From: CAZDUS01 sp964535015
GTDB taxonomy: Bacteria > Verrucomicrobiota > Kiritimatiellia > CAIKKV01 > CAITUY01
Direction: 5' to 3'
Assembly: GCA_964535015.1 (NCBI GenBank)
Contig: CAZHRU010000001.1
Coordinates: 57,341-121,340, forward strand
DNA: 64,000 bases
Translations under genes and position numbers: made by a program
Part shown: positions 26,442 through 35,291 of the stretch, piece after piece
Position numbering within the stretch: position 1 is the stretch's first letter
Layout of the letters: each line of letters begins with the position of its first letter
The notes under the pieces: generated by a model
The model's input: the letters and a program-made list of their open reading frames with translations, nothing else
What the model was told of the DNA's origin: nothing
The model's database searches: none

Positions 26442-28211
26442 ATGGGTTTAAGAAAGCACAAACTACTATTTGTAGCGGCAGGGAATGCGAACCACAGTCG
26501 GATGGCGGCGGGTTTTGCCCGCGCCAAGCGCCGGGACGATCTCGATATCCTTAGCGCCTCCATCGCGAGTACCGATTCGGAGCCACTGGCAGAGTCTGCG
26601 GCGAGAGAACTGGGCGTTGATATCGCAGGGGAGTCGTCCGTGCTGTTGCCTGACGCGGCGGGAGGCGATTGCGATCTGGTGATTTCGCTGTGCAGCAGGG
26701 CCTCCGCGCGGTGCGGGACTCTTTCCGGCAATCCACTGCACCTGCACTGGGAGGTTGGCGAGGAAGCAACCGGGGACGACGACGCGGAAATGCGGCGTGC
26801 GGCCTATCAGCGGGTGGCGCGGCAACTGCAAACACGGATGGATGAACTGTTTGATCACGGCTATCTGGTCGCACTGTTAAGCGCCAAGGCGCAAGCTGAC
26901 GTGGTGCTTGACCATCTTTCCGATGGAGTGATTGTGCATGATCTCAACCGGCGTATTCTCGGGTTCAACAAGGCTGCCGAGCAGATCACCGGGTATCGAC
27001 GCAAGGACGTGCTGAACAAGGACTGCCACGAAGTCATGGCGGGGGGGCTTTGCGGCGGAAAATGCGCGTTCTGCGATGGGATGCCGATCGCGGAGCACGA
27101 TCAGTCGCGCGAAGTTGAGATTGCGACGGCATCGGGTGATCGGCGTCGTATTCAAATGAATGTGACCTGCATCAGGGACCAGGAGGGTCGGGCGACATTG
27201 GTGTTGGCTTGTTTCCGTGACATCACCCGCGAGCAGCAACTGGCGCGACGGCTTGGAGAAATACAACAGTTCGCCGGGATCATTGGGCGTGATCCGAAAA
27301 TGATGGCGCTGTACGACCTGATTCCCGAGTTGGCCGAGTCCACGGCGCCGGTGATGATCCAGGGAGAGAGCGGGACGGGCAAGGAATTGATCGCGGCCGC
27401 GCTGCACAATGAAGGGCCGCGAGGGACCCGTCTCTTTGTTCCAGTGAACTGCGGAGCATTGCCGGAGGGGCTCCTGGAAAGTGAGTTGTTCGGTCACGTT
27501 CGCGGGGCGTTCACCGGGGCCATTCGCGACAAGAAAGGGCGCTTTGAACTGGCCGATGGAGGCACGATCTTCCTTGATGAGATCGGTGATATTTCCCCTG
27601 CGATGCAAGTCAAGTTGCTGAGGGTGTTGCAGGAAGGATGCTTTGAACGCGTGGGGAGCGAGAAAACCATCAAGGTCAATGTCCGGGTGATCAGCGCGAC
27701 AAACAAGGTATTGGCCAAGGAGATGGCCGAGGGGCGTTTCCGCGAAGACTTGTATTACCGACTGAGCGTGGTGCCTTTGACCGTGCCGCCGCTGCGTGAC
27801 CGACGCAACGACATCCCGTTGCTGGCTCATCACTTCCTGGTCCGGTTGAGTGAGAGTGCGGGCAAGAAGGGTTCCAAGTTTTCGGCGGAGGCCATGGATT
27901 TGATGATGTCCTATGCCTGGCCCGGAAATGTGCGCGAGTTGCAGAACTGGATTCAGTTCGCCCTGATCAAGTGCAAGGGGGATGTAATTCGTCCTGAGCA
28001 TCTGCCGCCGGTGGCCCTTGCGCCGATGCAGGGGGCGTATGCCGCAAAACCTGAGGCAGGTGCGCGGGGCATACCGGGGGGGCGTTTCAAGCTTGATGCC
28101 GCCATGGTTCAGGAGGCGTTGGCGAAAACACGGGGTAACAAGGTGGAGGCCGCCAGACTGTTGGGTATATCGCGGGCAACGCTTTACCGATTCATCGATA
28201 GTTCGGGTTGA
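26442..28211 (+). CDS. Sigma54-dependent activator with pseudo-phosphatase and PAS sensor domains
   Basis: A 589-residue enhancer-binding protein. Residues about 1-135 have the fold signature of low-molecular-weight protein tyrosine phosphatase/ArsC (KLLFVAAGNANHSRMAAGF), but the catalytic Cys is Ala and the P-loop Arg is His. A PAS domain (about 145-260) contains four closely spaced cysteines (DCHEVM, GGLCGGKCAFC). The AAA+ domain (about 275-510) has GESGTGKE, GAFTGA and IFLDEIGD; a Fis-type HTH ends the protein. ATG 26442 follows GGAGAAGG by about 8 nt. The gene lies directly upstream of glnN and its candidate sigma54 promoter, so glnN is the natural target. The signal is unknown; Cys or metal sensing is possible. 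Confidence 0.88.
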   Translation: MGLRKHKLLFVAAGNANHSRMAAGFARAKRRDDLDILSASIASTDSEPLAESAARELGVDIAGESSVLLPDAAGGDCDLVISLCSRASARCGTLSGNPLHLHWEVGEEATGDDDAEMRRAAYQRVARQLQTRMDELFDHGYLVALLSAKAQADVVLDHLSDGVIVHDLNRRILGFNKAAEQITGYRRKDVLNKDCHEVMAGGLCGGKCAFCDGMPIAEHDQSREVEIATASGDRRRIQMNVTCIRDQEGRATLVLACFRDITREQQLARRLGEIQQFAGIIGRDPKMMALYDLIPELAESTAPVMIQGESGTGKELIAAALHNEGPRGTRLFVPVNCGALPEGLLESELFGHVRGAFTGAIRDKKGRFELADGGTIFLDEIGDISPAMQVKLLRVLQEGCFERVGSEKTIKVNVRVISATNKVLAKEMAEGRFREDLYYRLSVVPLTVPPLRDRRNDIPLLAHHFLVRLSESAGKKGSKFSAEAMDLMMSYAWPGNVRELQNWIQFALIKCKGDVIRPEHLPPVALAPMQGAYAAKPEAGARGIPGGRFKLDAAMVQEALAKTRGNKVEAARLLGISRATLYRFIDSSG

Positions 28212-28254
28212 AACACGCGGGGCGTCAGCCCGGTTGCAAGGAGTTGTTGCCAAG

Positions 28255-28270
28255 GTTACAGTTCTGTAGT
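28255..28270. promoter_or_regulatory. Candidate upstream activator site 1 for glnN
   Basis: GTTACA-N4-TGTAGT, an imperfect copy of the perfect dyad at 28286-28301. The start-to-start distance of 31 bp (three helical turns) puts both on one face of the DNA, as for paired enhancer-binding-protein sites. Confidence 0.55.
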
Positions 28271-28285
28271 TGCGGCACCGGCACA

Positions 28286-28301
28286 GTTACAAAAGTGTAA
28301 C
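28286..28301. promoter_or_regulatory. Candidate upstream activator site 2 for glnN
   Basis: Perfect 16-bp dyad GTTACA-AAAG-TGTAAC. Its centre lies about 110 bp upstream of the transcription start predicted from the -24/-12 element at 28378, the usual distance for sigma54 enhancer sites. Confidence 0.6.
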
Positions 28302-28377
28302 AGTTTGGCGCCGTTGGCGTTGCGGGGGGGGTGAATTGGGATGCGTATTTTGGGTTTGTCTTTTAGGTGGATGCGTT

Positions 28378-28394
28378 TGGCATGGATCGTGCTA
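28378..28394 (+). promoter_or_regulatory. Candidate sigma54 (-24/-12) promoter of glnN
   Basis: TGGCATGGATCGTGCTA keeps the exact GG-N10-GC spacing of sigma54 promoters and most of the TGGCACG-N4-TTGCW consensus. The predicted start near 28404 gives a leader of about 100 nt. An enhancer-binding protein gene lies immediately upstream. Confidence 0.6.
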
Positions 28395-28451
28395 GGCTAT
28401 CTCCTGTTTTTCCGAGGGATCAAGGGACGATCCTTATGGTCCAAGGGGCAT

Positions 28452-28469
28452 GATGCATTGGCATGCATC
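28452..28469. repeat. 18-bp perfect dyad in the glnN leader
   Basis: GATGCA-TTGGCA-TGCATC lies between the predicted sigma54 start and the ribosome-binding site. It could be a repressor site or a leader hairpin affecting translation of glnN. Confidence 0.5.
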
Positions 28470-28505
28470 GGTTAAGGTCCGGTGTAAAATGAAAAGGAGC
28501 CAGGA

Positions 28506-30632
28506 ATGACGAACTGTTGCGAAGAAACGATGGCGGGTATGAATGTTCCCGAACTTTTCGGGTCGAACGTGTTTAATGATTCGGCAATGAGAGCGCGTCT
28601 GCCGAAGAATATCTACAAGCGGTTGCGTGCCACGATAGACGAAGGCAAGGAATTGGACCCGGCGGTGGCCGACGTGGTGGCGAATGCCATGAAGGATTGG
28701 GCGGTCGAAAAAGGGGCAACGCACTTTTGTCACTGGTTCCAGCCGATGACCGGAATTACGGCGGAGAAGCATGACGCCTTCATCTCGCCGACATCGGACG
28801 GGCGCATCATGATGGAGTTCAGTGGAAAGGAACTGGCTCAAGGGGAGCCGGATGCTTCTTCGTTCCCGTCCGGCGGCATCCGTGCGACGTTCGAGGCGCG
28901 CGGGTACACCGTGTGGGATTGCACCTCGCCCGTGTTCATCAAGAAGGACGGCAAGAACACAACCCTGTTTATTCCCACGTCGTTCGCCTCTTATACAGGC
29001 GAGGCGCTCGACAAGAAGACGCCGCTGCTGAGATCCATGCAGGCCCTGAACAAGCAAGGGCTGCGGGTGCTGAAGGCGCTGGGCAATGTGACAAGCCGTC
29101 GGGTTATCGCGACGCTGGGAGGCGAGCAGGAATATTTTCTTGTCGATCGCCGGTTCATCGAGAAGCGTGCGGATCTGCGTTTTGCGGCCAGAACCCTGTT
29201 TGGCGCTCCTCCGCCCAAGGGGCAGGAGATGGAAGACCAGTACTTCGGGTCGATCCATGAACGGGTGGCTTCCTTCATGGCGGATCTGAACGAAGAACTC
29301 TGGAAACTGGGAGTCTCAGCCAAGACGCAGCACAATGAAGTGGCTCCCGCGCAGCATGAGATCGCCCCCGTCTATGCGACCGTCAACATCGGCGTGGACC
29401 ACAACCAGTTGACCATGGATGTGATGCAGCGCACAGCGCGGTTGCACGGGTTTGTCTGTCTGCTCCACGAGAAACCCTTCGCTGGTGTCAATGGCTCCGG
29501 CAAGCATAACAACTGGTCGGTTGGGACTGATGACGGGATCAACTTGCTGAATCCCGGTATTACGCCGCACGACAATATGCAGTTTCTGGTGTTTCTGTTT
29601 GCGGTCATCCGTGCGGTGCACAAGTATTCCACCCTGTTGCGCGCGACGGTGGCAACGCCGGGCAATGATCATCGCCTGGGGGCCAACGAAGCGCCGCCAG
29701 CGATCGTCTCGGTGTTCCTGGGAGAACAGTTGACGGACATCTACCACCAGATCAAAGCGGGGGGAGCAAGCCGGTCAAAGCAGGGTGGCCGTCTGGAGTT
29801 GGGAGTTACGCATTTGCCGTCCATTCCCAAGGACACCACCGACCGGAATCGCACATCGCCCTTTGCCTTCACCGGAAACAAGTTTGAATTCCGCATGCCG
29901 GGATCGTCCCAGTCCCTGGCTGGATGCAACTTCGTTCTCAATACGATCGTGGCGGATACCCTGTCCGATATCGCAGATCAGTTGGAAGGGGCCCGCGATG
30001 TTAACGTCAAGGTTCAGAAGTTGTTGCAGCAGTACGCCAAGGAGCATGAGGCGATCATCTTCAATGGCGACAACTATGCGGCGGCATGGGTGGAAGAGGC
30101 CAAGAAGCGCGGGTTGCCGAATATCCGCAATTGCGTGGACGGCATCAATTCGATGATGAACAAGGAGAACATGGGAGTGCTGGTGCGACATGGCACCTTG
30201 ACGAAGGGTGAAGTCAAGGCCCGGCACGAGATTCTGCTTGAGAACTACGCCAAGATCATCAACATAGAGGCCAAAACCATGTTGCAGATGGCGCGCAGAG
30301 AAATCCTGCCGGCCATTATGAAGTATGCGGCCGATGTCGCTTCCGGGATCAATGCGATTGAGGCGGCCGGGGAAACGGCGGCAGCGCAGACGGGAATGTT
30401 GCGCCGTCTGAACAGCGGAATAGCCGATATGGTGACGGCGGTGGATGGCTTGGATGCGGCCGTCGGGAAGGCTCAGGACGCTGGGCACGCTGACAAGAAG
30501 GCCGTCGAGTTCCGCGACAGTGTGATCCCGGCGATGACCGTCTTACGGCGGACGTCTGATGTGATGGAACCGATAGTAGGCGCTGATTACTGGCCGTTGC
30601 CGACCTATGCGGATATGTTGTTCAGCCGTTGA
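28506..30632 (+). CDS. glnN: Glutamine synthetase type III
   Basis: ATP-dependent amidation of glutamate to glutamine. The 708-residue length and motifs such as the N-terminal PELFGSNVFNDSAMR, HWFQPMTG and GGEQEYFLVDRRF identify the large GSIII/GlnN family found in Bacteroidota, cyanobacteria and PVC bacteria, rather than the roughly 470-residue GSI. AAAAGGAG precedes the ATG. The gene lies between a sigma54 activator and gltB, giving a GS-GOGAT ammonia-assimilation block; candidate sigma54 and activator sites lie upstream. A strong hairpin separates it from gltB. Confidence 0.96.
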   Translation: MTNCCEETMAGMNVPELFGSNVFNDSAMRARLPKNIYKRLRATIDEGKELDPAVADVVANAMKDWAVEKGATHFCHWFQPMTGITAEKHDAFISPTSDGRIMMEFSGKELAQGEPDASSFPSGGIRATFEARGYTVWDCTSPVFIKKDGKNTTLFIPTSFASYTGEALDKKTPLLRSMQALNKQGLRVLKALGNVTSRRVIATLGGEQEYFLVDRRFIEKRADLRFAARTLFGAPPPKGQEMEDQYFGSIHERVASFMADLNEELWKLGVSAKTQHNEVAPAQHEIAPVYATVNIGVDHNQLTMDVMQRTARLHGFVCLLHEKPFAGVNGSGKHNNWSVGTDDGINLLNPGITPHDNMQFLVFLFAVIRAVHKYSTLLRATVATPGNDHRLGANEAPPAIVSVFLGEQLTDIYHQIKAGGASRSKQGGRLELGVTHLPSIPKDTTDRNRTSPFAFTGNKFEFRMPGSSQSLAGCNFVLNTIVADTLSDIADQLEGARDVNVKVQKLLQQYAKEHEAIIFNGDNYAAAWVEEAKKRGLPNIRNCVDGINSMMNKENMGVLVRHGTLTKGEVKARHEILLENYAKIINIEAKTMLQMARREILPAIMKYAADVASGINAIEAAGETAAAQTGMLRRLNSGIADMVTAVDGLDAAVGKAQDAGHADKKAVEFRDSVIPAMTVLRRTSDVMEPIVGADYWPLPTYADMLFSR

Positions 30633-30672
30633 TTGTATGGCAGAGTACTGAAGCGCGGACAACGAAAACCAG

Positions 30673-30708
30673 CCAATGGGCGCCCGATTTGTTCTGGGCG
30701 CCCATTGG
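30673..30708 (+). terminator. Hairpin between glnN and gltB, terminator or attenuator
   Basis: A perfect 13-bp stem CCAATGGGCGCCC (30673-30685) / GGGCGCCCATTGG (30696-30708) with a 10-nt loop. Only a weak TCTATT tail follows, so termination may be partial, letting some transcripts read on into gltB. Confidence 0.65.
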
Positions 30709-30731
30709 TCTATTGCTAAGGCAGAGGGGAG

Positions 30732-33700
30732 ATGGTGGTGACTGATTCTGAAGAAATGAAAAGGTCTTATGCAGGGTTGCCCCCGGCGCAAGGGTTGTAC
30801 GATCCCGCCAATGAGCATGACAGTTGTGGTGTCGGTTTCATTGCCTCAGTCAAGGGAACGCCCAGTCATTCGATTGTCCAGGACAGCATTGAAATCCTCA
30901 AGAATCTGCTGCACCGGGGAGCCGTGGGGGGGGACTTAACGACGGGCGATGGTGCGGGGATCCTCATCCAGGTGCCTGACAAGTTCTTCCGCGCCGAGGC
31001 GGACCGCCTTGATTTTGAATTGCCCGTGCGAGGGAACTACGGGGTGGGAATGGTTTTCATGCCACGGTCGGCGGCCAGAAAGTCCTGCATGGCGGTGTTT
31101 GAAAAGGTTGTGCGTGACGAAGGTCTGATGTGTCTGGGTTGGCGGGACGTGCCGACAGATGACCGAGGGCTGGGTGACGAGGCCCGCCGGGATCAGCCTC
31201 ACGTGATGCAGGTGTTTATCGACGGAATCGGATTCGCTGGGAGCGCGCTGGATCGCAAACTGCTTATTGTCAGGAAACAGGTTCAACGGAAGGTCAGAGA
31301 GGTTCTCAAGCCCGGCGACCGGTTTTACGTTCCGAGCCTGTCAAGTCGGACCGTGGTTTACAAGGGGCTGTTAATGGGCGGCCAGGTTTCAGGGTTCTAC
31401 ACCGAACTTGGAAATCCGGCGGTTGAGAGCGCTGTTGCTGTTTTGCATCAACGGTACAGCACCAATACCTTTCCCTCATGGGAACTCTCCCAACCGTTCC
31501 GCTTCTTGGCGCACAATGGAGAAATCAATACGTTGAGGGGGAATCTCAACCAGATGCGGGCACGGGAACAGGGAATGAAATCGCCGTTATTTGGCGACGA
31601 CCTTCGCAAGGTGTTTCCGGTGATAGACCCCGAAGGCAGCGATTCCGCCTGTCTGGACAATGCTCTGGAGATGCTTGTGGCAGGGGGGCGTTCATTGCCG
31701 CACGCCATGATGATGCTGATCCCCGAAGCGTGGGGAGCGAAGTATCCGATGGGCCCGGATCAGAAGGGTTTCTTTGAATACCACGCCGGGCTGATGGAAC
31801 CCTGGGATGGACCGGCCACGGTGGCGTTTACGGATGGCGAGGTGGCCGGAACGTTGCTGGATCGGAACGGCTTGCGTCCGGCGCGCTATACGCTGACGAG
31901 GGATGGCGTCATCATTATGGCCTCGGAGGCCGGAGTCCTGGATATCGCCGCTGAGCGTGTTTTGGAGAAAGGGGCCTTGCGCCCGGGGCAGATGTTGCTG
32001 GTGGACCTGAAGCAGGGACGCGTGATCAAGGACAAGGAAATCAAGAGTCAGTTGTCGCGTCGGCAACCCTATCGCCGGTGGGTCGAGGAAAACAAGGTCA
32101 TGGTCCAGGGGCTTTTTGAGGCGGCGTCGACAGTGACGCCTGACCGCGAAGTCCTCCTGAGGAAAGAGCGTCTGTTCGGGTACACCCGTGAAGACATACA
32201 AATGATTCTCGAACCTTTGGCCGCCAAGGCTCACGAGGCGGTAGGGTCGATGGGCGCCGACACGCCGCTGGCGGTTTTCTCCGAAAAGCCGCAACTCCTA
32301 TACTCCTACTTCAAGCAAATGTTCGCGCAGGTGACGAATCCGCCCATCGACCCTATCCGGGAGGAGTTGGTGATGTCGCTGATGACGTTCATCGGGAATC
32401 CGTCAAACATTCTGGCGGAGATTCCGCAGCATGCGCGGCTGATCAAGTTGATGCATCCTATCCTGGCGAACGATGATCTTGAACGCATTCGCAACCTGAC
32501 GCTTCCGGATTTTGCAGCGCAGACGGTGTCCATAGGGTTCAACGGGAAGGGGTCGGCGGCCGACTTGGAGCGAGCGTTGGAGAGGGTATGTGACGAAGCC
32601 GAGGAGGCGCTCCGTCGCGGGCGGAACCTGATCATCCTGAGTGACCGTGACCTGCCGAGGGATCAGGCGCCAATTCCGGCATTGCTGGCGGTATCTGCCG
32701 TTAACCGCCGGCTGATCAGGGCGGGGTGTCGGACCGGGGCCGGACTGATCATGGAAACCGGGGAGGCCCGGGAGGTCATGCACATGGCGCTCTTGTTGGG
32801 GTACGGTGCCACGGCAATCAATCCCTATCTGGCCTTTGAAATTGTTGCGGACATGGCCCTGCAACGGGAACTGAGTGTCGAGATCGGGGTTTCCAAAGCC
32901 TTGGACAACTATGTGGCGGCCCTGGGGGAAGGGTTACGAAAGGTCATGTCGAAGATGGGAATATCGACCTTGCGCAGTTACCGCAGTTCCCAGGTGTTTG
33001 AAGCCATCGGCCTCAGTCGTGAGATGGTGGATCGGTATTTTGAGGGAACGGCGTCGCGCGTCGATGGTGTCGGACTGGATGTGATTGCGGCAGAGGCAAA
33101 CGCCAGGTACGAAGCGGCATGGGCGACGCCGCCAGAGGCGCCTGCACTGCTTCCCGCCGGGGGGCAGTATCGTTATCGTACCGACGGTGAGCGACATTTG
33201 TGGTCGCCGGACGCGATCAGCAAACTCCAGCAGGCCACGCGGACGGGCGACTACAACCTGTACCGGGATTATGCCAGGCTTATCAACGACCAGGCCGAGA
33301 AGCAGTTCACGTTGCGGGGAATGTTCAGGTTCAAAGGGGCAAAGGCCCTGCCGATCGGGGATGTTGAGCCGGCGGCGGCCATCGTGAAAAGGTTTGTGAC
33401 GGGCGCCATGTCGTATGGGTCGATCAGCCGCGAAGCCCACGAAACCATGGCCATCGCAATGAACCGCCTCGGCGGTAAGAGCAACAGCGGGGAAGGCGGA
33501 GAGGATCCCGCCCGATACAAGCCATTACCGAATGGGGATAGCCGTTGCAGCGCCATTAAACAGGTGGCCAGTGGGCGGTTTGGCGTGACGGCGGAGTACT
33601 GCGTTAACAGTCGGGAACTGCAGATCAAGATTGCCCAGGGCGCCAAGCCGGGGGAAGGCGGTCAGTTGCCAGGACACAAGGTCAATGAAGAGATCGGTAG

Positions 33701-35291
33701 AGTGCGTCATGCGACGCCCGGGGTGACGCTGATTTCCCCCCCTCCGCATCATGACATCTATTCGATCGAAGACATTAAACAACTGATCTACGATTTGAAG
33801 AACATCAATCCTGAGGCGCGCGTCTCCGTCAAGTTGGTGTCCGAACTGGGAGTGGGCACCATCGCGGCCGGGGTTGCCAAAGCCAAGGCGGACATGATTC
33901 TAATCAGCGGATGGGACGGCGGTACCGGCGCTTCGCCGCTTTCGTCCATTCGTCACGCGGGGGCCCCTTGGGAGTTGGGACTAGCGGAAACCCAGCAGAC
34001 GTTGGTCCTCAACAATCTGAGAGGCCGGGTACGGTTGCAGGCGGACGGGCAGATCAAGACCGGGCGGGATGTGGTAGTGGCGGCATTGCTTGGTGCCGAG
34101 GAATTCGGGTTTGCCACCACCGCCTTGGTGGTGATGGGATGCGTGATGATGAGGAAGTGCCACCACAACACCTGTCCCGTGGGGGTGGCAACGCAGGACC
34201 CCGCACTGCGGAAGTTGTTTGCCGGCAAGCCGGAGTTTCTGGAACGCTTTTTCTTCTTTATTGCCGAAGAGGCCAGGGGAATCATGGCGGAACTTGGAAT
34301 TCGCACGATGGACGAGTTAGTCGGGCGTTCGGATCTCCTTGAAATGAACGACGCCATCACGTTCTGGAAGTCCAAGGGATTGGATGTTTCCAAAATCCTG
34401 TATCGGCCTGAAGCCAGGGGGCCTGTCCGTTGCGTCGAGCCTCAGTCCCATGACTTGGATCAGGCACTGGATCTTGTTCTGTTGCCCAAGGTGGAAAAGG
34501 GCATCGCGACAGGCAAACCGGTGCGGGTTGAGCATGCCATCCGGAATGTCAATCGCACGGTGGGGACGATGATCGCGGGGCGGGTGGCGCGCCAGTACGG
34601 GCATGCCGGGCTGCCGGATGACACGATCACGCTGGCGTTCCGCGGCGCTGCCGGGCAAAGTTTCGGAGCGTGGTGTGCGCGGGGAATGACCATGATCCTT
34701 GAGGGTGAGGCCAACGACTATGTGGGCAAGGGGTTGTCAGGCGGGCGGATCATCTTAAAGCCGTACGCCAACGCGCAGTATAGTCCTTCGGAGAACATTC
34801 TGGCCGGTAACGTGCTGTTGTATGGTGCCACATGCGGCGAAATCTATATTCACGGGATGGCTGGCGAGCGGTTTGCCATTCGGAACAGCGGCGCGCTTGC
34901 CGTTGTTGAGGGGGTGGGGGATCACGGATGTGAGTACATGACCGGAGGGCGGGTAGTGGTCCTTGGCCGAACGGGCGTCAACTTTGCCGCCGGGATGAGC
35001 GGGGGGCTGGCCTATGTCTACGATGAGAGCCGGAACTTTGACCGGCATTGCAATCTTGACATGGTGGATTTGGAACTGGTGAGTGAGTCGCGTGATCAGG
35101 ATGAGTTGAGGGAGATGCTGGAGAAGCATGTCGCTTATACTGGCAGTCTGAAGGCCGCCAGGATTCTAGGCGATTGGCAGGAACACCTTCCCTATTTCAT
35201 CAAGGTCTTTCCGATGGAATACCGGCGTGTACTTGGAAAAATGATGCGAGAGGATGAGGCGACAAAGCGGGCGGAGGTGGTGCATGGGTAA
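30732..35291 (+). CDS. gltB: Glutamate synthase large subunit (GltB)
   Basis: Converts glutamine and 2-oxoglutarate to two glutamates using electrons from the small subunit. The 1519-residue protein has a class II glutaminase domain with the catalytic Cys32 (HDSCGVGFIA), exposed by removal of a short propeptide. A central domain, the FMN-binding synthase barrel and the [3Fe-4S] cysteines (CVMMRKCHHNTCP) follow. The C-terminal beta-helix has GXGXG-type repeats. GAGGGGAG precedes ATG 30732. The gene overlaps gltD by 8 bp, indicating coupled synthesis of the two subunits. Confidence 0.97.
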   Translation: MVVTDSEEMKRSYAGLPPAQGLYDPANEHDSCGVGFIASVKGTPSHSIVQDSIEILKNLLHRGAVGGDLTTGDGAGILIQVPDKFFRAEADRLDFELPVRGNYGVGMVFMPRSAARKSCMAVFEKVVRDEGLMCLGWRDVPTDDRGLGDEARRDQPHVMQVFIDGIGFAGSALDRKLLIVRKQVQRKVREVLKPGDRFYVPSLSSRTVVYKGLLMGGQVSGFYTELGNPAVESAVAVLHQRYSTNTFPSWELSQPFRFLAHNGEINTLRGNLNQMRAREQGMKSPLFGDDLRKVFPVIDPEGSDSACLDNALEMLVAGGRSLPHAMMMLIPEAWGAKYPMGPDQKGFFEYHAGLMEPWDGPATVAFTDGEVAGTLLDRNGLRPARYTLTRDGVIIMASEAGVLDIAAERVLEKGALRPGQMLLVDLKQGRVIKDKEIKSQLSRRQPYRRWVEENKVMVQGLFEAASTVTPDREVLLRKERLFGYTREDIQMILEPLAAKAHEAVGSMGADTPLAVFSEKPQLLYSYFKQMFAQVTNPPIDPIREELVMSLMTFIGNPSNILAEIPQHARLIKLMHPILANDDLERIRNLTLPDFAAQTVSIGFNGKGSAADLERALERVCDEAEEALRRGRNLIILSDRDLPRDQAPIPALLAVSAVNRRLIRAGCRTGAGLIMETGEAREVMHMALLLGYGATAINPYLAFEIVADMALQRELSVEIGVSKALDNYVAALGEGLRKVMSKMGISTLRSYRSSQVFEAIGLSREMVDRYFEGTASRVDGVGLDVIAAEANARYEAAWATPPEAPALLPAGGQYRYRTDGERHLWSPDAISKLQQATRTGDYNLYRDYARLINDQAEKQFTLRGMFRFKGAKALPIGDVEPAAAIVKRFVTGAMSYGSISREAHETMAIAMNRLGGKSNSGEGGEDPARYKPLPNGDSRCSAIKQVASGRFGVTAEYCVNSRELQIKIAQGAKPGEGGQLPGHKVNEEIGRVRHATPGVTLISPPPHHDIYSIEDIKQLIYDLKNINPEARVSVKLVSELGVGTIAAGVAKAKADMILISGWDGGTGASPLSSIRHAGAPWELGLAETQQTLVLNNLRGRVRLQADGQIKTGRDVVVAALLGAEEFGFATTALVVMGCVMMRKCHHNTCPVGVATQDPALRKLFAGKPEFLERFFFFIAEEARGIMAELGIRTMDELVGRSDLLEMNDAITFWKSKGLDVSKILYRPEARGPVRCVEPQSHDLDQALDLVLLPKVEKGIATGKPVRVEHAIRNVNRTVGTMIAGRVARQYGHAGLPDDTITLAFRGAAGQSFGAWCARGMTMILEGEANDYVGKGLSGGRIILKPYANAQYSPSENILAGNVLLYGATCGEIYIHGMAGERFAIRNSGALAVVEGVGDHGCEYMTGGRVVVLGRTGVNFAAGMSGGLAYVYDESRNFDRHCNLDMVDLELVSESRDQDELREMLEKHVAYTGSLKAARILGDWQEHLPYFIKVFPMEYRRVLGKMMREDEATKRAEVVHG

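Noticed and set aside
26877..28253. 458-residue minus-strand frame
   Set aside because: Entirely antisense to the sigma54 activator, His/Arg-rich low-complexity translation, no domain.
30690..30731. Sigma54 promoter before gltB
   Set aside because: No GG-N10-GC pair with acceptable flanks was found; only the glnN site has correct spacing.
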